Positions 45,600 through 54,477 of a DNA stretch of 64,000 nucleotides are shown piece by piece; within the stretch, counting starts at the first letter, position 1; every line of letters begins with the position of its first letter. The DNA lies in contig NZ_FOFZ01000008.1 in the NCBI RefSeq assembly GCF_900111075.1, positions 97,588 to 161,587 of the forward strand, read 5' to 3'. A model generated the notes under the pieces. The model was not told the DNA's origin, did not search any database, and saw only the letters and a program-made list of their open reading frames with translations. The position numbers were made by a program, and so were the translations under genes. The DNA is from Flavobacterium frigoris (GTDB lineage: Bacteria > Bacteroidota > Bacteroidia > Flavobacteriales > Flavobacteriaceae).

Positions 45600-46784
45600 C
45601 TAATTCAAAAGAAGATCATAAACTTGATTTGCAATCTCAATTTCTTCATTGGTTGGAATCACCATAATTTTAGTTTTAGAATTTGGTGTGTTTATTTCAC
45701 GCATTTCTTTAGATCTGATTTGATTCTTGACATCATCTAATTCCAAACCAAAATAGTCCATATCTGTACAAACCAATTTTCTAATGTATGACGAATTCTC
45801 CCCTATTCCAGCAGTAAAAATAATGGCGTCCAAACCATTCATCACCGCTGTATATGAACCTATGAATTTTTTTATTCGGTACGCATTCATAGCTAATGCT
45901 AATTGACACGCTGCATTTCCCTGTTCAGCTTGTGATTCTATATCTCTCAAATCACTAAAACCGGTAAGCCCAAGCATACCGCTTTCTTTTAATAATAAAT
46001 TATTCACTGCATCCAAAGAATAACCTAGCATATTGACCATGTAAAACACAAGAGACGGGTCTATATCACCGCTTCTTGTACCCATTATCAATCCGTTTGA
46101 AGGGGCGAAACCCAAGCTGTGATCGATACTTTCGCCATCCTTAATTGCAGTCATACTACAACCGTTACCTAAGTGAATTGTTATAATTTTATTACTTTTA
46201 TCCAAGTATTCTATGGCTCTCTCAGAAACGTATTTATGACTTGTTCCATGAAAACCATACACCCTAATTTTATTTTCTGTTAGAAATTTATTTGGGATTG
46301 CATATTTATGTGCTATAACGGGAATCGTCTGATGAAAAGCAGTATCAAAAACAGCGACTTGCTGCGCTTCCTTAAAAATTGCTGAAGCTACATTTATTCC
46401 TTCTAGGTTAGCCGGATTGTGGAGCGGTGCCAATGCAAAAAGTTGTCTAATTTTTTCTTTTACGGCCGAATCAATAACAACCGTATTAGAGAAACTAGCA
46501 CCACCATGAACGACACGATGTCCTACCACATCTATCTCTTGGGTACTTTTGATTACACCAATACTGTCATCCATCAATAATTGCGCAATCCTTTCTAATC
46601 CAATCTTATGATTCGGAATAGGTATATTTTCTTCTAAAGAATCTGTATTTGTTTTGTAGGTTATATTTGAAATGTCCAACCCTATTCTATCGATCATACC
46701 GCTACAGATGACATCTCTTGATGGCATCTCTATTAATTGATACTTTATAGACGAACTCCCAGAATTTATAATTACTATTTTCAT
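45600..46784 (-). CDS. ackA: Acetate kinase
   Basis: Interconverts acetyl phosphate plus ADP and acetate plus ATP. The 394-residue ASKHA-fold protein has MKIVIINSGSSSIKYQL, VGHRVVHGGASF, VAVFDTAFHQTIP, HLGNGCSMTAIKDGESIDHSLGFAP, GTRSGDIDPSLVFY and ITFTAGIGENSSYIRK-like ends (AIIFTAGIGENS). The start at 46784 gives the usual N-terminus; an upstream start at 46817 would lie in the palindromic repeat. It follows pta in the classical pta-ackA operon, with a GC-rich palindrome between them. Confidence 0.97.
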   Translation of the reverse strand: MKIVIINSGSSSIKYQLIEMPSRDVICSGMIDRIGLDISNITYKTNTDSLEENIPIPNHKIGLERIAQLLMDDSIGVIKSTQEIDVVGHRVVHGGASFSNTVVIDSAVKEKIRQLFALAPLHNPANLEGINVASAIFKEAQQVAVFDTAFHQTIPVIAHKYAIPNKFLTENKIRVYGFHGTSHKYVSERAIEYLDKSNKIITIHLGNGCSMTAIKDGESIDHSLGFAPSNGLIMGTRSGDIDPSLVFYMVNMLGYSLDAVNNLLLKESGMLGLTGFSDLRDIESQAEQGNAACQLALAMNAYRIKKFIGSYTAVMNGLDAIIFTAGIGENSSYIRKLVCTDMDYFGLELDDVKNQIRSKEMREINTPNSKTKIMVIPTNEEIEIANQVYDLLLN

Positions 46785-46796
46785 TTTATTTATTTT

Positions 46797-46838
46797 CCTC
46801 ACTCCGGCCCTCTCCAAAAGAGAGGGCCGGAGTGGAGG
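46797..46838. repeat. GC-rich palindromic element between pta and ackA
   Basis: ACTCCGGCCCTCT (46801-46813) pairs exactly with AGAGGGCCGGAGT (46821-46833); outer CCTC and GGAGG extend the stem with one bulge. The sequence is far richer in GC than its surroundings, which resembles REP-like dispersed elements. It lies within the pta-ackA operon leader of ackA, where it may influence relative expression. Confidence 0.75.
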
Positions 46839-46887
46839 TTGTTTGTGTTTAATTTTTTAACTTGAAACTTAAAACCTGACACTATTA

Positions 46888-48981
46888 TTACAATCCTTGT
46901 GCTTGAATTGCTGTGATTACTACCGTATTAATAATATCATCAACCGTACAACCGCGGCTTAAATCATTTACAGGTTTGTTTAAGCCTTGTAGCATAGGAC
47001 CGATGGCTAATGCTCCTGTTTCTCTTTGAACTGCTTTATATGTATTGTTTCCAGTATTTAAATCCGGAAAAATAAGGACACTTGCTTGTCCTGCAACCTC
47101 AGAATTTGGCATTTTACTTTGACCTATTTCCATATCAACCGCAGCGTCATATTGGATTGGCCCTTCAATTTTTAAATCTGGACGTTTTAATCGAACTATT
47201 TCGGTTGATTTTCTAACTTTGTCTACTTCGTCCCCTTTCCCGGATGCTCCAGAAGAGTAAGACAGCATGGCTACTTTTGGTTCTATACCGAACGCCAAAC
47301 TGGAATCAGCTGAGGAAATGGCTATTTCCGCCAGTTGTTCTGCGGTAGGATTTGGATTAATAGCACAATCGCCAAAAACAGACACTCGATCTTCTAGGCA
47401 CATAAAGAATATAGAAGAAACGATACACGTATTTGGTTTGGTTTTTATGAATTGCAAGGCAGGTAAAATTGTATGTTGCGTGGTATGAGCCGCTCCCGAA
47501 ACCATTCCGTCTGCATCGCCTTTATACACCATCATGGTTCCAAAGTATGAACCGTCTTCCATTAAGTCTTTAGCCATACCCAATGTCACATTTTTATTCT
47601 TGCGAAGCTCGTAGTAGGTATTTACATAATCTTCATAATTCTCAGATTCAATCGGATTGATGATTTTTACTTTCGAAAGATCAAAAGCAATGCCCAATTC
47701 TGCCACCTTATTTTCTATTTGTTTTTTATTTCCAAGAATAGAAATATCTACAACATCCATTGCTAACAATCGTGAGGCAGCAATAAGTATTCTATCATCA
47801 TTCCCTTCGGGTAAAACGATATGCTTTCTATGTTTTTTTGCCCTTTTCACTAAGTTATACTGAAACATTTTGGGAGTCATCCCTTCCGCTTCAAAAGAAC
47901 TTAATTTTTTAGCTAGGCTATCTAAGTCAACATATTTCTCAAAAGTATTTATTGAGGTCTCTATTTTCTGCTTGTTGTCAGCATAAATCTTAGCCTTTAT
48001 ATCTCCTATTTTATTAGTGATACCATATGTACCGCCTTCAACAGAAATAATAGGGACAATACTAGTCAACCCTTTAATTAACTTTAAAATACTATCATCA
48101 GGAACTATATTACCAGTCAAAACGATCCCTGAAATCGAAGGATAATTTGCAGATTCATTAGCTTGTAATGCTCCCAAAATAATATCAGCACGATCACCAG
48201 GTGTTATCACAAGCGCCTTATCTTTAAGGTGCAATAGGTAATTGCGTAACTGCATGGCTCCAACACTAAAATTCCCTATTTCGTTATTTAAGAATTCGCC
48301 ACCAAATAGTACTTTAGCATCGAGTTCATCTACAATTTCTTTAATCGTTGGATTGTTCAAACTAGAAATTATAGGAATAGCATTAACTAAAATTTCTTTT
48401 GGTAAGCTTGCTCTCAAACCATCTGTTACCAATTTGATGTTTTCAGGTTGTACTTTATTAGCAATAATAGCCAGCACTTCGACGTCTTTAACTTTAAAGG
48501 AATCAAAAGCCAGATACAGACTATCCACTAGCTCCTCCAATGTTTTTCCTACACCTGAACCCACAATTATCGTTGGAATCCCTAGGTTTTTGGCGATAAG
48601 CACATTCATATCGAGTTCGATAACAGTCCCTTCTCCACTAAAGCTGGTTCCCTCAACCAGAACAAAATCAAATTGCTCTTCCAGTCGTTTGTATTTATCA
48701 ATGATCAAATCTAGAACTTCTCCTATTTTACCTTTGTTTTTCTTCTTGATTAACTTGCTTTTCGTAATTGCAAACGCATCTTCAAATGCAATATCCAAAT
48801 CAAAATGAGAGATTACGGTTTCAATATGATTATCCAATTTACCATCTTCAAAATCCTCTATTATTGGTCGGAAATAGCCCACTTTGGCTGTCTTTCCAAT
48901 CAGCATACTCATTAAACCTAAAGTAATAATCGATTTCCCGCTATTGTGTTCAGAGGTTGCTATATATATGGCTTTGCTCAT
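46888..48981 (-). CDS. pta: Phosphate acetyltransferase (long form)
   Basis: Converts acetyl-CoA and phosphate to acetyl phosphate and CoA. The 697-residue protein is the three-domain long form: N-terminal P-loop domain with IATSEHNSGKSIITLGLM, central DRTGG-type domain (about 230-340, containing ALVITPGDRADIILG), and C-terminal PTA_PTB catalytic domain starting at about 370 (KHIVLPEGNDDRILIAASRL). MVYKGDADGMVSGAAHTT and GPMLQGLNKPVNDLSRGC are typical. It is first in the pta-ackA operon, giving ATP and acetate during overflow or fermentation. Confidence 0.97.
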   Translation of the reverse strand: MSKAIYIATSEHNSGKSIITLGLMSMLIGKTAKVGYFRPIIEDFEDGKLDNHIETVISHFDLDIAFEDAFAITKSKLIKKKNKGKIGEVLDLIIDKYKRLEEQFDFVLVEGTSFSGEGTVIELDMNVLIAKNLGIPTIIVGSGVGKTLEELVDSLYLAFDSFKVKDVEVLAIIANKVQPENIKLVTDGLRASLPKEILVNAIPIISSLNNPTIKEIVDELDAKVLFGGEFLNNEIGNFSVGAMQLRNYLLHLKDKALVITPGDRADIILGALQANESANYPSISGIVLTGNIVPDDSILKLIKGLTSIVPIISVEGGTYGITNKIGDIKAKIYADNKQKIETSINTFEKYVDLDSLAKKLSSFEAEGMTPKMFQYNLVKRAKKHRKHIVLPEGNDDRILIAASRLLAMDVVDISILGNKKQIENKVAELGIAFDLSKVKIINPIESENYEDYVNTYYELRKNKNVTLGMAKDLMEDGSYFGTMMVYKGDADGMVSGAAHTTQHTILPALQFIKTKPNTCIVSSIFFMCLEDRVSVFGDCAINPNPTAEQLAEIAISSADSSLAFGIEPKVAMLSYSSGASGKGDEVDKVRKSTEIVRLKRPDLKIEGPIQYDAAVDMEIGQSKMPNSEVAGQASVLIFPDLNTGNNTYKAVQRETGALAIGPMLQGLNKPVNDLSRGCTVDDIINTVVITAIQAQGL

Positions 48982-49134
48982 TTTACTTATTTTTTAATTG
49001 CTTATATCTAATCGCCATTACGAATCTTTTTAAAACGTAAATGCATTGCTTTTATATTCTTTTAAACGAATTTTCGTGTTTTAATAGACTGCTTATTTTA
49101 ATGAATACTATTCTCTGAACACTGATTACTATTT

Positions 49135-50205
49135 CTAAAACCACTTTCTCTTTCTAAAATAAAACACCATAATAATTCCTATTAAAACCATGAGTCCAAT
49201 AACTGTATAATAGCCATTCTTGTATTGAAGTTCCGGCATATGCTGAAAATTCATTCCATAAACTCCTGCAATAAAAGTTAAGGGTATAAATATAGCCGAA
49301 ACAATAGTTAAAGTTTTCATGATCTCATTCATCTTATGAGACTGTGAAGAAAAAAAGAAATTAGAAGCGCTTTCTAACATCCCCATATCAGAGTCGATCT
49401 GTTCTAAAAGCTCTAAACTTTTTTGATGTAATCTAGAAAAATAACCAAAAGTTTCTAATTCTATAACACTGAAATCTCCATCTTCTTTTAAACTTTTAAT
49501 CGCATACAAAGAATCTCGAAGCGGAATAATCGCTCTTTTCAAAAAATTGAAATTATCACGGTGTTTTTCAATTCGTATCAGAATCTTAGGATCCGCACTA
49601 TTCTTGGAAAGGTTTATTAATTCTTCCACTTTATCTTCTTCATTTTCGATTGTGACATAGAAATTCTCCATAACAGTATCTAACAACAAATAGAGTAGAA
49701 AATCAGCTTTTTTATTACGAACACTACCCGATTGGTTTCTAATTCGTTCCCTTATATGTGAAAAAAAATCACTTCTCTTTTCTTGAAAAGAAATCAGAAC
49801 ATTGTTTTTTATCAAAAAACTAATCTGCTCCACATTGATATTGTCAGAATTCTCAGTAGGTAACATGGACTTTATATTAAAAAACAAAGTATCTGGAGAT
49901 TCTTCGAGTTTTGTTCTCCTGGTAGTATTTAAAATATCAGAAAGCAGAAAATTATCAATTTTAAAAAAAGCCCCTATCGCTTCAATTATTTCAACTTCAT
50001 TTAAACCATGCAGATTAAGCCAATTTGTTTTTTGCTCATTGATGCAACTTTTAAAATCGATTATCTCAATATCTTCATATTCAACAAAGTCGACAGAGTC
50101 GTACACAAATAATTGCATCTCCGATTCCATCTTCTTATGTCTTCCGGTGTATTCAAGCTGATTCGGATGCGTTTTTCGACCTTTCTTATATTTAATTTTC
50201 CTCAT
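49135..50205 (-). CDS. corA: Magnesium/cobalt transporter CorA
   Basis: Pentameric Mg2+ channel. The 356-residue protein has a large N-terminal cytoplasmic domain with long helices and two C-terminal membrane helices. The GMN selectivity motif is in FIAGVYGMNFQHMPELQ, followed by the last helix and a basic tail (YFRKRKWF). Start at 50205 (MRKIKYKKG) is preferred to the upstream alternative at 50247, which adds an unusual leader. The sequence HPNQLEYTGRHK at the N-terminus is shared by Bacteroidota CorA proteins. It lies downstream of the rhodopsin gene on the same strand but after a terminator, so it is a separate unit. Confidence 0.95.
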   Translation of the reverse strand: MRKIKYKKGRKTHPNQLEYTGRHKKMESEMQLFVYDSVDFVEYEDIEIIDFKSCINEQKTNWLNLHGLNEVEIIEAIGAFFKIDNFLLSDILNTTRRTKLEESPDTLFFNIKSMLPTENSDNINVEQISFLIKNNVLISFQEKRSDFFSHIRERIRNQSGSVRNKKADFLLYLLLDTVMENFYVTIENEEDKVEELINLSKNSADPKILIRIEKHRDNFNFLKRAIIPLRDSLYAIKSLKEDGDFSVIELETFGYFSRLHQKSLELLEQIDSDMGMLESASNFFFSSQSHKMNEIMKTLTIVSAIFIPLTFIAGVYGMNFQHMPELQYKNGYYTVIGLMVLIGIIMVFYFRKRKWF

Positions 50206-50374
50206 GTAAATAATATATACGGTAATATTACAAAAAACTTTTTTCAATCAATACTACCTTAACGTTTTTGAAAAAAGTACTGACGAAAATTACTAATAGT
50301 TCATAATGGAAACAAAGATATTAACACTGCTTCTTTTGTTTTATGAGATAAATCATGTTTTAGAGTAAAACAAA

Positions 50375-50402
50375 AAAGCCAAGCTATTTCTAGCTCGGCT
50401 TT
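50375..50402 (-). terminator. Proteorhodopsin terminator
   Basis: On the minus strand AAAGCCGAGCTA-gaaa-TAGCTTGGCTTT forms a 12-bp stem with one G-T pair, followed by six T. It is 26 bp past the rhodopsin stop. Its core AGCTATTTCTAGCTCGG (plus strand) recurs at the other end of the locus (52175-52191). Confidence 0.9.
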
Positions 50403-50427
50403 AATAAACAAAAAAAAATATTTTTTT

Positions 50428-51153
50428 TTAGTTTGTTTGTGATTTTACAGCTAATGTATAAATTACCAATCCAAAACCAATTTTATTGATTGCATCTGCG
50501 ATATTGTAGACAACATCAATATTACCAGCAGGAACTATTCCGTTGTACCACCCAGTTGTTCCCATCATATACCCTAATGGGTAGATTGACCAACCTACAA
50601 GTACAAACCAACATAATATTTTGTGTGCAGCAAGTACGTTTCCCCCTGCAGCTTTCGCTAGTTTTGAAGCTTCTCCTAACCATATTTCATAAACAATTGC
50701 GAAGTAAGCTAATCCTGAAACTGCCCCCCAGATGGAAGCATTCGCTGTATCTACAACTTCTCCAAAATAACCTGTAACCAACATTATTAAAGAATAGATA
50801 ATCATTTTCCATAACAAAGACTGCTTAGCTCCTGCTATTTTCAATATTAAATAAAACTCAACACACATTAATGGCACCGTCAATACCCAGTCAACATAAC
50901 GGAAAAAAGTAGGTGATTCACCAAATGCAGCCCAATAATCTCTCATGTAGAAATAATGAACAGCTGCAATAAAAGTAATTAAACCCGAAACCAACACTGA
51001 AGTACGCCACTTTTTGTCAAACTGGCTCAGTGATAAAAAGAAAAATGCAGATGCGGCCATCATTGCCATGCATCCTACGAAAAAAGTAAACCCTACATAG
51101 TCTGTAGGAGATAGCTTTGAGACCATTCCTGAAATAAACATAAAATTTGTCAT
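50428..51153 (-). CDS. Proteorhodopsin (proton-pump type)
   Basis: A 241-residue light-driven proton pump with seven membrane helices and covalently bound retinal. Key residues by alignment to the marine green proteorhodopsin: His66 (H75), Asp88 (D97, proton acceptor), Thr92 (T101), Glu99 (E108, proton donor), Met96 (position 105, spectral tuning; Met suggests green absorption), Asp220 (D227) and Lys224 (K231, Schiff base). The DTE triplet marks a proton pump rather than a Na+ pump (NDQ) or Cl- pump (NTQ). It is divergent from blh, which makes the retinal, with 114 bp between the start codons. Confidence 0.97.
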   Translation of the reverse strand: MTNFMFISGMVSKLSPTDYVGFTFFVGCMAMMAASAFFFLSLSQFDKKWRTSVLVSGLITFIAAVHYFYMRDYWAAFGESPTFFRYVDWVLTVPLMCVEFYLILKIAGAKQSLLWKMIIYSLIMLVTGYFGEVVDTANASIWGAVSGLAYFAIVYEIWLGEASKLAKAAGGNVLAAHKILCWFVLVGWSIYPLGYMMGTTGWYNGIVPAGNIDVVYNIADAINKIGFGLVIYTLAVKSQTN

Positions 51154-51189
51154 AGTTAAAATTTAAGGTTAAATTCTTTTTTGTTTATG

Positions 51190-51218
51190 TAAATATAATA
51201 ATAGTTAGACAAACAAAA
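51190..51218 (-). promoter_or_regulatory. Likely proteorhodopsin promoter
   Basis: On the minus strand TTTTG (complement of 51214-51218), 16 bp, then TATATTTA (complement of 51190-51197). It fits the Bacteroidota pattern except for the last base of the -7 box and a spacer one base short. It leaves a leader of about 30 nt. The divergent blh start is only 50 bp away on the other side. Confidence 0.55.
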
Positions 51219-51267
51219 TGTTTTTTCTTAATTTTTTTTCCTAATTTTAACAAAAATTAAAGTACAT

Positions 51268-52167
51268 ATGCTTAAATATTCGAATATTCCAATCATAGCA
51301 AGCTTTTTTTGCCTGTGGCTCAACTCCCTCTTTTCTAAAGAAGTACAAATAATAGTTGGTTTTTCACTCATTTTCACCTTCGGAATTCTACATGGCGCTA
51401 ATGATTTGCTTTTGATTAAGAATATGAAAAACTCTACAAACAAAATTTCATCTAAAAAAATATTTCTATACTATGTTATTGTAGTCCTATTTGGATTATT
51501 ATTATTCTATTTGATACCGATGGTAGCCTTGCTTCTGTTTATTTTAGTTAGCTCCTTTCACTTTGGCGATCAGCAAGGGTTCTATTTAGATTTTAAAGTA
51601 TCAAAATACATCCTGATTGTTTATCCTTTCATTTACGGAATCGTTATATTATTTTTATTGTTTTTCCTTCATTCCAATGAAGTCAAAGTGATCGTAACTG
51701 AGATCATAAGATTTAAAGTCCCTACGTTATATATAAATGAAATCCTCTTGACTAGCGGATTGATCTTTCTAAGTATAAGCGCTTATTTTTATTGGAAATT
51801 TGAATCTTTTCGAAAAAAATTACAGACAGAATTATTTTTACTTTTAGTTTTTGCCATCCTCTTTAAAACTTCGAGTTTAATTTGGGGGTTTGCAATCTAC
51901 TTTATTATTTGGCATAGTATTCCTTCTATTTTAGATCAAATAAAATTTATTTATGGCTCATTTACTTTTAGCAACTTTATAGCCTATTGTAGGAACGCCT
52001 TTGCTTATTGGCTGGCTTCATTATTAGGAATCTTACTTCTCTATTTCCTATTTAGAGATAAAGAAATATTTAATGCTCTGTTTTTCTCTTTTCTTGCAGC
52101 TATCACATTTCCACATGTATTAGTAATTCTGAAAATGATGCATAAAAAAACAACAAAAAACCCATAA
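51268..52167 (+). CDS. blh: Brp/Blh family beta-carotene 15,15'-dioxygenase
   Basis: Cleaves beta-carotene to two retinal molecules, the chromophore for proteorhodopsin. A 299-residue integral membrane protein with about eight helices. Family histidine motifs are all present: ILHGANDLLLI (His42), SSFHFGDQQ (His98), IIWHSIPSILDQ and TFPHVLVILKMM near the C-terminus, which together hold the iron. It is divergent from the rhodopsin gene and ends in a hairpin shared with dnaK. Beta-carotene synthesis genes are not in this window. Detection of the pair explains a full rhodopsin function. Confidence 0.95.
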   Translation: MLKYSNIPIIASFFCLWLNSLFSKEVQIIVGFSLIFTFGILHGANDLLLIKNMKNSTNKISSKKIFLYYVIVVLFGLLLFYLIPMVALLLFILVSSFHFGDQQGFYLDFKVSKYILIVYPFIYGIVILFLLFFLHSNEVKVIVTEIIRFKVPTLYINEILLTSGLIFLSISAYFYWKFESFRKKLQTELFLLLVFAILFKTSSLIWGFAIYFIIWHSIPSILDQIKFIYGSFTFSNFIAYCRNAFAYWLASLLGILLLYFLFRDKEIFNALFFSFLAAITFPHVLVILKMMHKKTTKNP

Positions 52168-52169
52168 AA

Positions 52170-52194
52170 AAACCGAGCTATTTCTAGCTCGGTT
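52170..52194. terminator. Bidirectional terminator between blh and dnaK
   Basis: AAACCGAGCTA-tttc-TAGCTCGGTTT is a perfect 11-bp stem with a 4-nt loop, three bases past the blh stop and 51 bp past the dnaK stop. The minus strand has the better T tract, so it serves dnaK well. It shares its core with the rhodopsin terminator. Confidence 0.9.
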
Positions 52195-52245
52195 TCTTGT
52201 ATTATATATTAGAAATAAGCTGAAGCCTATATCTACCGTAAATAA

Positions 52246-54129
52246 TTATTTTACTTCTTCGTAATCTACATCTTGAACATCATCTCCTTGTGCTTCAGCT
52301 TGTGGCTGTGCATCAGCTTGACCTTGTTCTCCTTGAGCGTACATTGCTTCAGTAGCAGTTTTCCAAGCAGCATTGATGTTATCAAGTGCAGTTTGAATTG
52401 CAGGAATGTCTTGAGATTGGTGAGCCATTCTCAATTCAGTTAATGCATATTCTACAGCAACTTTGTTTTCGTCAGATAACTTAGCTCCTAGTTCTTTCAA
52501 TTGAGTTTCAGTTTGGAAGATCATTCCATCTGCTTCGTTCAATTTTTCAGCTCTAGATCTTGCAACTTTGTCAGACTCAGCGTTAGCTTCAGCATCTTGT
52601 TTCATTTTTTCAATTTCTTCAGATGTTAATCCAGAAGAAGCTTCGATACGAATATCGTGAGATTTTCCAGTTCCTTTATCAGTTGCCGAAACTTTGATGA
52701 TACCATTAGCATCAATATCAAAAGTTACTTCAATTTGTGGAACCCCTCTTGGAGCTGGTGGTAAACCATCTAAATGGAAACGACCAATAGTTTTATTATC
52801 AGCAGCCATTGCTCTAGCTCCTTGCAATACGTGAATTTCAACTGTTGGTTGAGAATCTGCAGCAGTAGAGAATACTTGTGATTTTTTAGTTGGAATAGTA
52901 GTATTAGACTCAATAAGAGTTGTCATAACACCACCCATAGTTTCGATACCTAAAGACAAAGGTGTAACGTCAAGTAACAATACATCTTTTACATCTCCAG
53001 AAAGAACTCCACCTTGAATAGCTGCTCCAATTGCAACAACTTCATCAGGGTTAACTCCTTTAGACGCTTTTTTACCAAAGAATTTTTCTACTTCGTCAGC
53101 AATTCTTGGCATACGAGTAGATCCTCCTACAAGGATAACTTCGTCAATATCAGAAACAGATAAACCTGCATCTTTCAACGCTTTAGCAACTGGTGCCATA
53201 GAACGTTTTACTAATGAATCAGTTAATTGCTCAAATTTAGCTCTAGATAATTTTTTAACTAAGTGTTTTGGTCCTGAAGCTGTAGCAGTTACGTAAGGTA
53301 AGTTGATTTCAGTTTCAGTAGAAGAAGACAATTCAATTTTAGCTTTTTCAGCAGCTTCTTTCAAACGTTGCAATGACATTGGATCTAAACGTAAATCAAT
53401 ATCTTCAGCAGCTTTAAATTCGTCAGCTAACCAGTCAATAATTTCGTGGTCAAAATCATCTCCACCAAGGTGAGTATCTCCATTTGTAGATAATACTTCA
53501 AAAACTCCGTCTCCTAATTCAAGAACAGAGATATCAAATGTACCTCCACCTAAATCGTAAACAGCAATTTTTTGATCAGTTCCTTTTTTGTCTAATCCAT
53601 AAGCAAGTGCAGCAGCAGTTGGCTCGTTGATGATACGCATAACTTTAAGACCTGCAATTTCACCCGCTTCTTTCGTAGCTTGACGTTGTGCATCATTAAA
53701 GTAAGCAGGAACTGTAATAACTGCTTCAGTAACTGTTTGACCTAAATAGTCTTCAGCAGTTTTTTTCATTTTTTGAAGAGTCATTGCTGACAATTCTTGT
53801 GCAGTATATAAACGACCATCAATATCCACACGTGGTGTATTGTTGTCCCCTTTTACTACTTTGTAAGAAACTCTTTTTGTCTCAGCCGAAACTTCGCTAA
53901 AAGAATGACCCATAAAACGTTTAATAGAAGCAATTGTTTTGGTAGGATTTGTTACCGCTTGTCTTTTTGCAGGATCTCCCACTTTAATCTCTCCACCTTC
54001 AACAAAAGCGATGATAGATGGTGTTGTTCTTTTTCCTTCTGCGTTAGGAATAACAACTGCTTCATTACCTTCCATTACAGAAACACAAGAGTTTGTCGTA
54101 CCTAAATCAATTCCGATTATTTTACCCAT
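52246..54129 (-). CDS. dnaK: Molecular chaperone DnaK (Hsp70)
   Basis: ATP-dependent chaperone. The 627-residue protein begins [21 protein letters not shown] and has all Hsp70 motifs: [66 protein letters not shown] and the substrate domain with [11 protein letters not shown]. The C-terminus ends in an acidic, Gln-rich tail with VDYEEVK. No dnaJ or grpE gene is adjacent. The upstream 348 bp hold repeated TTGGCA and TGTCA boxes that may belong to stress regulation. Confidence 0.98.
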   Translation of the reverse strand: MGKIIGIDLGTTNSCVSVMEGNEAVVIPNAEGKRTTPSIIAFVEGGEIKVGDPAKRQAVTNPTKTIASIKRFMGHSFSEVSAETKRVSYKVVKGDNNTPRVDIDGRLYTAQELSAMTLQKMKKTAEDYLGQTVTEAVITVPAYFNDAQRQATKEAGEIAGLKVMRIINEPTAAALAYGLDKKGTDQKIAVYDLGGGTFDISVLELGDGVFEVLSTNGDTHLGGDDFDHEIIDWLADEFKAAEDIDLRLDPMSLQRLKEAAEKAKIELSSSTETEINLPYVTATASGPKHLVKKLSRAKFEQLTDSLVKRSMAPVAKALKDAGLSVSDIDEVILVGGSTRMPRIADEVEKFFGKKASKGVNPDEVVAIGAAIQGGVLSGDVKDVLLLDVTPLSLGIETMGGVMTTLIESNTTIPTKKSQVFSTAADSQPTVEIHVLQGARAMAADNKTIGRFHLDGLPPAPRGVPQIEVTFDIDANGIIKVSATDKGTGKSHDIRIEASSGLTSEEIEKMKQDAEANAESDKVARSRAEKLNEADGMIFQTETQLKELGAKLSDENKVAVEYALTELRMAHQSQDIPAIQTALDNINAAWKTATEAMYAQGEQGQADAQPQAEAQGDDVQDVDYEEVK

Positions 54130-54477
54130 TTTTATTTATATTTAATTATAATGTATACTTATTTTAATGACTCATGGTGCATAAGTCAATCACTATGCCA
54201 ATACAACAGGGGCTAATAAATTGTCAGTTTTTGTTAAAATGACGGAAAATAATCTGCCAAGATGACATTTTAGGCTGACTGTCATTGATAAAACGATAAA
54301 ATTCAGTTGGCAGTTTCAATATTAGTATTTAGAAGCTATTCCTGCTCTCCGCTGTATCTTTATGTTCTTAAAGAAAGAACATAAAGGATGCCGCTGCGAT
54401 CAGGGCTAAGGGATTGCTGATTCAATTTACTTTAGCAATGGCGAAACTGTATTCCAATACATAAGCTATCTTGTTAG
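54130..54477. other. Intergenic region: dnaK upstream region and repeat copy B
   Basis: No gene. The dnaK-proximal part (54185-54313) has several TTGGCA/TGTCA boxes on both strands, including TTGGCATAGTGATTGAC on the minus strand at 54185-54201, roughly 56 bp before the dnaK ATG; it resembles a sigma-54-like TGGCA-N6-TTG arrangement but lacks the invariant -12 GC. CTGCCAA at 54254-54260 and TTGGCAG at 54307-54313 form an inverted pair. The remainder is the dispersed repeat. Confidence 0.6.
54331..54414 (-). repeat. Dispersed ~85-bp structured repeat, copy B
   Basis: On the minus strand it begins CCCTTAGCCCTGATCG and ends AGCAGGAATAGCTTCT. The central stem is CTTTATGTTCTT-tcttt-AAGAACATAAAG, 12 bp. 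It is the same element as 38225-38310: flanks match closely, the stem sequence differs but remains paired. Confidence 0.8.

Noticed and set aside
48242..48808. 188-codon plus-strand open frame inside pta
   Set aside because: It is antisense to the conserved pta gene and rich in Ser and Leu as expected of a shadow frame.
54185..54201. Sigma-54 promoter for dnaK as a firm call
   Set aside because: The TGGCA and TTG spacing is close but the invariant GC at -12 is GA here, so it is reported only as a possible regulatory region.
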